Assembly (NCBI GenBank): GCA_014444615.1
Contig: PVXE01000011.1
Location: forward strand, 17,786 to 81,785
DNA: 64,000 nt
From: Tagaea sp. CACIAM 22H2
Lineage (GTDB): Bacteria > Pseudomonadota > Alphaproteobacteria > CACIAM-22H2
Direction: 5' to 3'
Position numbers and translations under genes: made by a program. Below the pieces are notes generated by a model that searched no databases, was not told where the DNA came from, and was given only the letters and a program-made list of their open reading frames with translations. Numbering within the stretch: position 1 is the first letter of the stretch; each line of letters begins with the position of its first letter. Positions 61,214-64,000 of the stretch are shown piece after piece.

Positions 61214-62070
61214 TGCCGGCCCTGCAGCCGGTAGCGATGCGCCGGGTACACGCCGAGGATCTTCACCATGTCGGAGAAGAACTCGAGTTCCTCCAGCGCA
61301 TGCGCGAGCGGCGTCTGGTCGGGATGGCCTTCGACGTCGGCGTAGAATTGCGTCGCCGTGAACTTGCCGCCCATCATGTAGCTTTCGAGCTTGGTCATGT
61401 TCACGCCGTTGGTCGCGAACCCGCCCAGCGCCTTGTAAAGCGCCGCCGCGCGGTTCTTGACCCGGAACACGAAGGTCGTGACGCACACGCCACTTTTCGC
61501 GTCGGCGAGCTTCGGCTTTTTCGACAGCACGACAAAGCGCGTCGTGTTGTGCTCGGCGTCCTCGAAATCCTTCCGCAAGGATTTGAGGCCGTAGATTTCG
61601 CCCGCGAGCGACGAGGCGATAGCGCCGCGCGTGATGTCGCCGGCCTTGGCGATCTCGGCCGCCGAACCGGCGGTGTCGGCACCCGTGACGCGCTTCAGGC
61701 CGAGCGCACGCGTATTGCCGCGGCACTGGTCGAGCGCCTGAACATGGCTTTGCACCGTCTTCAGCGTTTTGAGCGTGGCGCCCGGCGGGGCGAGCAGATG
61801 ATGGTTCACGCGCTCGAAATGCTCGCCGATGATGTGCAGGCCCGCTTCCGGAATCATCTGGTGGATTTCAGCGACGCGGCCCGCGGTCGAATTCTCGATC
61901 GGGATCATCGCCAAAACCGCCTTGCCGCCGCGCACCGCGTCGAACGCGTCCTCGAAGCTGGCGCAAGGCAGCGGTGCGAGCTTCGGATAGGCGTGTTTGC
62001 ACGCGAGATGCGAATAGGCGCCCGGCACGCCCTGGAAGGCGATACGGGCGGGAATCTTGGCGGACTTCAT
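61210..62070 (-). CDS. pheA: Prephenate dehydratase (monofunctional, with ACT domain)
   Basis: This 286-residue enzyme has the dehydratase domain (IAFQGVPGAYSHLACKHAYP, PIENSTAGRV and the catalytic TRF in NTTRFVVL near 200) and a C-terminal ACT domain (ALYKALGGFATNGVNMTKLES) for phenylalanine feedback. There is no chorismate mutase domain. It makes phenylpyruvate in phenylalanine synthesis. ATG 62070 is the natural start; a longer frame upstream is not conserved. Confidence 0.95.
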   Translation of the reverse strand: MKSAKIPARIAFQGVPGAYSHLACKHAYPKLAPLPCASFEDAFDAVRGGKAVLAMIPIENSTAGRVAEIHQMIPEAGLHIIGEHFERVNHHLLAPPGATLKTLKTVQSHVQALDQCRGNTRALGLKRVTGADTAGSAAEIAKAGDITRGAIASSLAGEIYGLKSLRKDFEDAEHNTTRFVVLSKKPKLADAKSGVCVTTFVFRVKNRAAALYKALGGFATNGVNMTKLESYMMGGKFTATQFYADVEGHPDQTPLAHALEELEFFSDMVKILGVYPAHRYRLQGRH

Positions 62071-62306
62071 GGGCGAGTCGTCCCGTCTGGCGGCGAAAGA
62101 GGGGCCGGTTATCGGCAAGGCGGGGGCGCGTGTCAATCGCCACCCCGCCCGAACACCTTGATTCGGCGCGATAACCGGGATTCCCCCAGAATTTGTTGGG
62201 GCTTTGCGCCGCAGTTGCGCGGCGGCGGCGGCGGAATTAGATTGCCCCCGTTCCGGGCGCTGCGGGAGCGGCCGGCAGGGACCTTTATTCACGATCGGGC
62301 AGCGCG
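62071..62306. other. Divergent intergenic region between pheA and cycM
   Basis: This 236-bp GC-rich gap holds a hairpin CGCCGC / GCGGCG (62207-62224, loop AGTTGC), but I find no convincing promoter pair or known regulatory motif. Confidence 0.3.
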
Positions 62307-62843
62307 ATGAATTCCTACGAGCTCAACAAGATCTTCGGCGCCGTCGTCGGCTCGGTGCTGGCGATCACGGTGATCGGCTACATCTCCAACCTGCTCGTCC
62401 ATCCGCGCCAACTCGAGAAATCGGTGCTCGACATCAAGATCGAAACCGCCGCGCCGACCGCCGCCGCTGCCGCCGGCCCGGCCGAAGTGCCGCCGATCGC
62501 GCCGTTGATGGCGTCGGCCGATGCGGCCGCGGGTGCCGCGCTGCTGCGCAATTGCACGTCCTGCCATACCTTCGACAAGGGCGGTCGGAACGGCGTGGGC
62601 CCCAATCTGTGGGACATCGTCGGCAATAAGAAGGCGCATATCGATGGCTTCGCTTATTCGCCTGGCGTTGCAGCGAAGGGCGGCCAGTGGGGTTACGAGG
62701 AACTCAACCAGTTCCTCGCCAATCCGCGCGCCTACATCGCCGGTACGCGCATGGCCTATGCCGGTATGCGCCGCGCGGAAGATCGCGCGAACCTGATCGC
62801 GCATCTGCGCACGCTGTCGGATTCGCCGAAGGCGCTGCCGTAA
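62307..62843 (+). CDS. cycM: Membrane-anchored c-type cytochrome (CycM-like)
   Basis: This 178-residue protein has an N-terminal membrane anchor (residues 8-30) without cleavage, an Ala/Pro-rich linker (48-70) and a class I cytochrome c domain with CTSCH (C83, C86, H87) and a Met ligand in the TRMAYAGM segment near residue 150. CycM passes electrons from the bc1 complex to cytochrome oxidase. An intrinsic terminator follows. Confidence 0.93.
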   Translation: MNSYELNKIFGAVVGSVLAITVIGYISNLLVHPRQLEKSVLDIKIETAAPTAAAAAGPAEVPPIAPLMASADAAAGAALLRNCTSCHTFDKGGRNGVGPNLWDIVGNKKAHIDGFAYSPGVAAKGGQWGYEELNQFLANPRAYIAGTRMAYAGMRRAEDRANLIAHLRTLSDSPKALP

Positions 62844-62859
62844 AACTTCCGGAGTTTCT

Positions 62860-62904
62860 CCCGCGTTCGGGCTTTTCAGGCGCCGGACGCGGGATTAATT
62901 TTAT
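62860..62904 (+). terminator. Terminator after cycM
   Basis: CCCGCGTTCGG (62860-62870) pairs with CCGGACGCGGG (62883-62893) through one G-T pair, followed by the A/T-rich run ATTAATTTTAT. It lies 17 bp after the cycM stop. Confidence 0.75.
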
Positions 62905-62910
62905 CGCCCC

Positions 62911-63180
62911 ATGGCCGCTCAAACTTTCAACGTCGCCCTTCACGCCGTCGGCGGCGTGCAATGCGTGATCGTCAATGTCGACCCCGCCTCGGTATCGACA
63001 CCCGAGATGCAACGCCGCACGCTCGGCTACATGACGCCGCGCTTCGCGGGCAAGCAAGTCGTGCTCATGTACATGGATCTGACGCGCCGCCCGGTCTTCC
63101 TGGGCCCGGCGCATCTGGTGGGCGCGATCCAGGGCAAGGGCTATTCGGAATTCCGCTGGCAGAAGGCCGTGCTGCAGTGA
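62911..63180 (+). CDS. Hypothetical small protein, coupled to a creatininase-family gene
   Basis: This 89-residue protein has no membrane span or signal peptide. It begins MAAQTFNVALHAVGGVQCVI and ends with an amphipathic segment. I recognise no family. Its stop overlaps the GTG start of the creatininase gene (GTGA), so the two are translated together and may act together. Confidence 0.7.
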   Translation: MAAQTFNVALHAVGGVQCVIVNVDPASVSTPEMQRRTLGYMTPRFAGKQVVLMYMDLTRRPVFLGPAHLVGAIQGKGYSEFRWQKAVLQ

Positions 63181-63986
63181 GCCGCATCCCGGCCAAGCGC
63201 TACTGGCACGAACTCACCTCGCCCGATTTCGACGGGCTCGATCCCGAACGCACCGTCGCCGTCTTGCCCGTGGGCGCCATCGAGCAGCACGGGCCGCATT
63301 TGCCCGTGTGGGTCGATGCGCGCATCAACCAGGGTGTGGTCGAACGCGCGGTCGAATTGCTGCCCGCCGATCTGGGCGTGCTGTTCCTGCCCGCGATGCC
63401 GATCGGCAAATCGAACGAACATCTGGGCTTCAAGGGCACGCTGACGCTGTCGGCCGAAACGCTGATCCGGTTGTGGACCGAAATCGGCGACGGTGTCGCG
63501 CGCGCGGGTATTCGCAAATTCGCGATCTTCAATTCCCATGGCGGCCAGCCGCAGATCGTCGACATCGTGTGCCGCGATCTGCGCGTGCGCCATTCGATGG
63601 TCGCGGTCGCGATCAGCTCCTACATGCTGGGCAAGCCGCCGGGCATGTTCCCGGCCGAGGAATTGACCTACGGCATCCATGCCGGATCGGCCGAGACCTC
63701 GCTGATGATGCATCTCACGCCCGACCTGGTGAAGAACGAGGAACGGCGCGATTTCGTCACCCTGCCCAAGACGCTGAAGGGCCAATACGAGACGATCATC
63801 CCGGGCGGGCGCACCACGGTCGCCTGGCAGATTCAGGATCTGCATCCGCTGGGGGCGGCGGGTAACGCGCTCGACGCCGATGCCGAGCGCGGTAAAAAAC
63901 TCGTCGACCACATGGCCGCGAAACTCGTCCAGGCCCTGTCGGAAATCGCGAGTTATCCACTGGCGAATATCGTCGATCGCCGCTAG
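63177..63986 (+). CDS. Creatininase-family amidohydrolase
   Basis: This 269-residue protein has PVGAIEQHGPHLPV near residue 30 (metal ligands Glu and His), IFNSHGGQPQIVD near 120 and GIHAGSAETSLMM near 180, together the two-metal site of creatinine amidohydrolase. Related enzymes open amide rings of creatinine, formamidopyrimidine-type cofactors (riboflavin/F420, MftE-like) or other amides. The substrate here is unknown; MftE-like partner genes are absent. It starts at GTG 63177. Confidence 0.88.
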   Translation: MSRIPAKRYWHELTSPDFDGLDPERTVAVLPVGAIEQHGPHLPVWVDARINQGVVERAVELLPADLGVLFLPAMPIGKSNEHLGFKGTLTLSAETLIRLWTEIGDGVARAGIRKFAIFNSHGGQPQIVDIVCRDLRVRHSMVAVAISSYMLGKPPGMFPAEELTYGIHAGSAETSLMMHLTPDLVKNEERRDFVTLPKTLKGQYETIIPGGRTTVAWQIQDLHPLGAAGNALDADAERGKKLVDHMAAKLVQALSEIASYPLANIVDRR

Positions 63987-64000
63987 GCCGATTGCCTAAA

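Noticed and set aside
1..64000. tRNA, rRNA, CRISPR, transposase or phage genes
   Set aside because: No cloverleaf, repeat-spacer array, transposase motif or phage structural gene was seen on either strand.

Overview
The window is a 64 kb piece of a GC-rich alphaproteobacterial chromosome, most like Rhodospirillales in gene content and order. Evidence is the tadA / rluB / rsmD group, divergent purD and xseA, the argH / LptM-like lipoprotein / lysA / TIGR02302 block, ftsEX beside an MJ0042 zinc-ribbon gene, an adenosylcobalamin-dependent ribonucleotide reductase, ETF-ubiquinone oxidoreductase and a membrane-anchored CycM-type cytochrome c. I see no rRNA, tRNA, CRISPR array, insertion sequence or prophage. 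Genes are tightly packed: ATGA/GTGA start-stop overlaps are common, six convergent pairs share a 4-bp stop overlap, and no gap exceeds about 300 bp. The longest gaps are upstream of fusA (252 bp), nrdJ (250 bp), the histidine kinase (about 270 bp) and between pheA and cycM (236 bp).

Layout. 0-4.3 kb: a partial 2OG-Fe(II) oxygenase-like gene, ubiD, a bactofilin-like membrane protein and pmbA. 4.3-7.2 kb: a lipid kinase, a PlcP/LpxH-like metallophosphoesterase and a GT4-type glycosyltransferase that look like a phospholipid-to-glycolipid remodelling set. 7.2-9.2 kb: an alginate-lyase-like enzyme, a secreted repeat microprotein, DUF1737 and an unknown small protein. 9.2-18.8 kb: an unusual stand-alone EF-G, then rsmD, rluB, a class I amidotransferase, tadA, an MBL hydrolase, purD, xseA and an M23 peptidase. 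18.8-23.5 kb: a four-gene GldA/GldF/GldG-like ABC operon with DUF4340. 23.7-25.5 kb: a histidine kinase behind three phased GTTA repeats. 25.5-32.5 kb: a binding-protein-dependent transporter of the ferric/2-aminoethylphosphonate type with a Na/Pi cotransporter, divergent from a second binding protein that has a near-consensus Pho box. 32.6-46.5 kb: an orphan fliG, TlpA, argH, lptM, lysA, TIGR02302, a zinc-ribbon protein, ftsEX, a GmhB-like phosphatase, a DUF218 protein, a frameshifted plsC and a predicted [2Fe-2S]-coupled membrane adenylate cyclase. 46.7-57.8 kb: nrdJ, two unknown genes, ChaC, an EamA transporter, DUF2125, ETF-QO, uracil-DNA glycosylase, a lytic transglycosylase and moaB. 57.7-64 kb: two arsenosugar-type glycosyltransferases, a phosphotransferase, a PA0069-type radical SAM protein, pheA, cycM, an unknown gene and a creatininase-family gene.

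Themes. Phosphate economy appears twice: the lipid remodelling trio, and the Pho-box region with the Na/Pi carrier. Envelope upkeep is broad: FtsEX, an M23 peptidase, Slt, an LptM-like protein, heptose and acyl-lipid genes. A second signal is regulatory. At least eleven gene starts have a -10-like hexamer 5-9 bp before the start codon and no Shine-Dalgarno sequence, which predicts leaderless or nearly leaderless transcripts; at one place (34213-34233) overlapping -10 elements seem to serve two divergent genes. The most intriguing single protein is the 569-residue cyclase, with a His-rich membrane domain, an adrenodoxin-spaced [2Fe-2S] domain and an intact class III adenylate cyclase domain.
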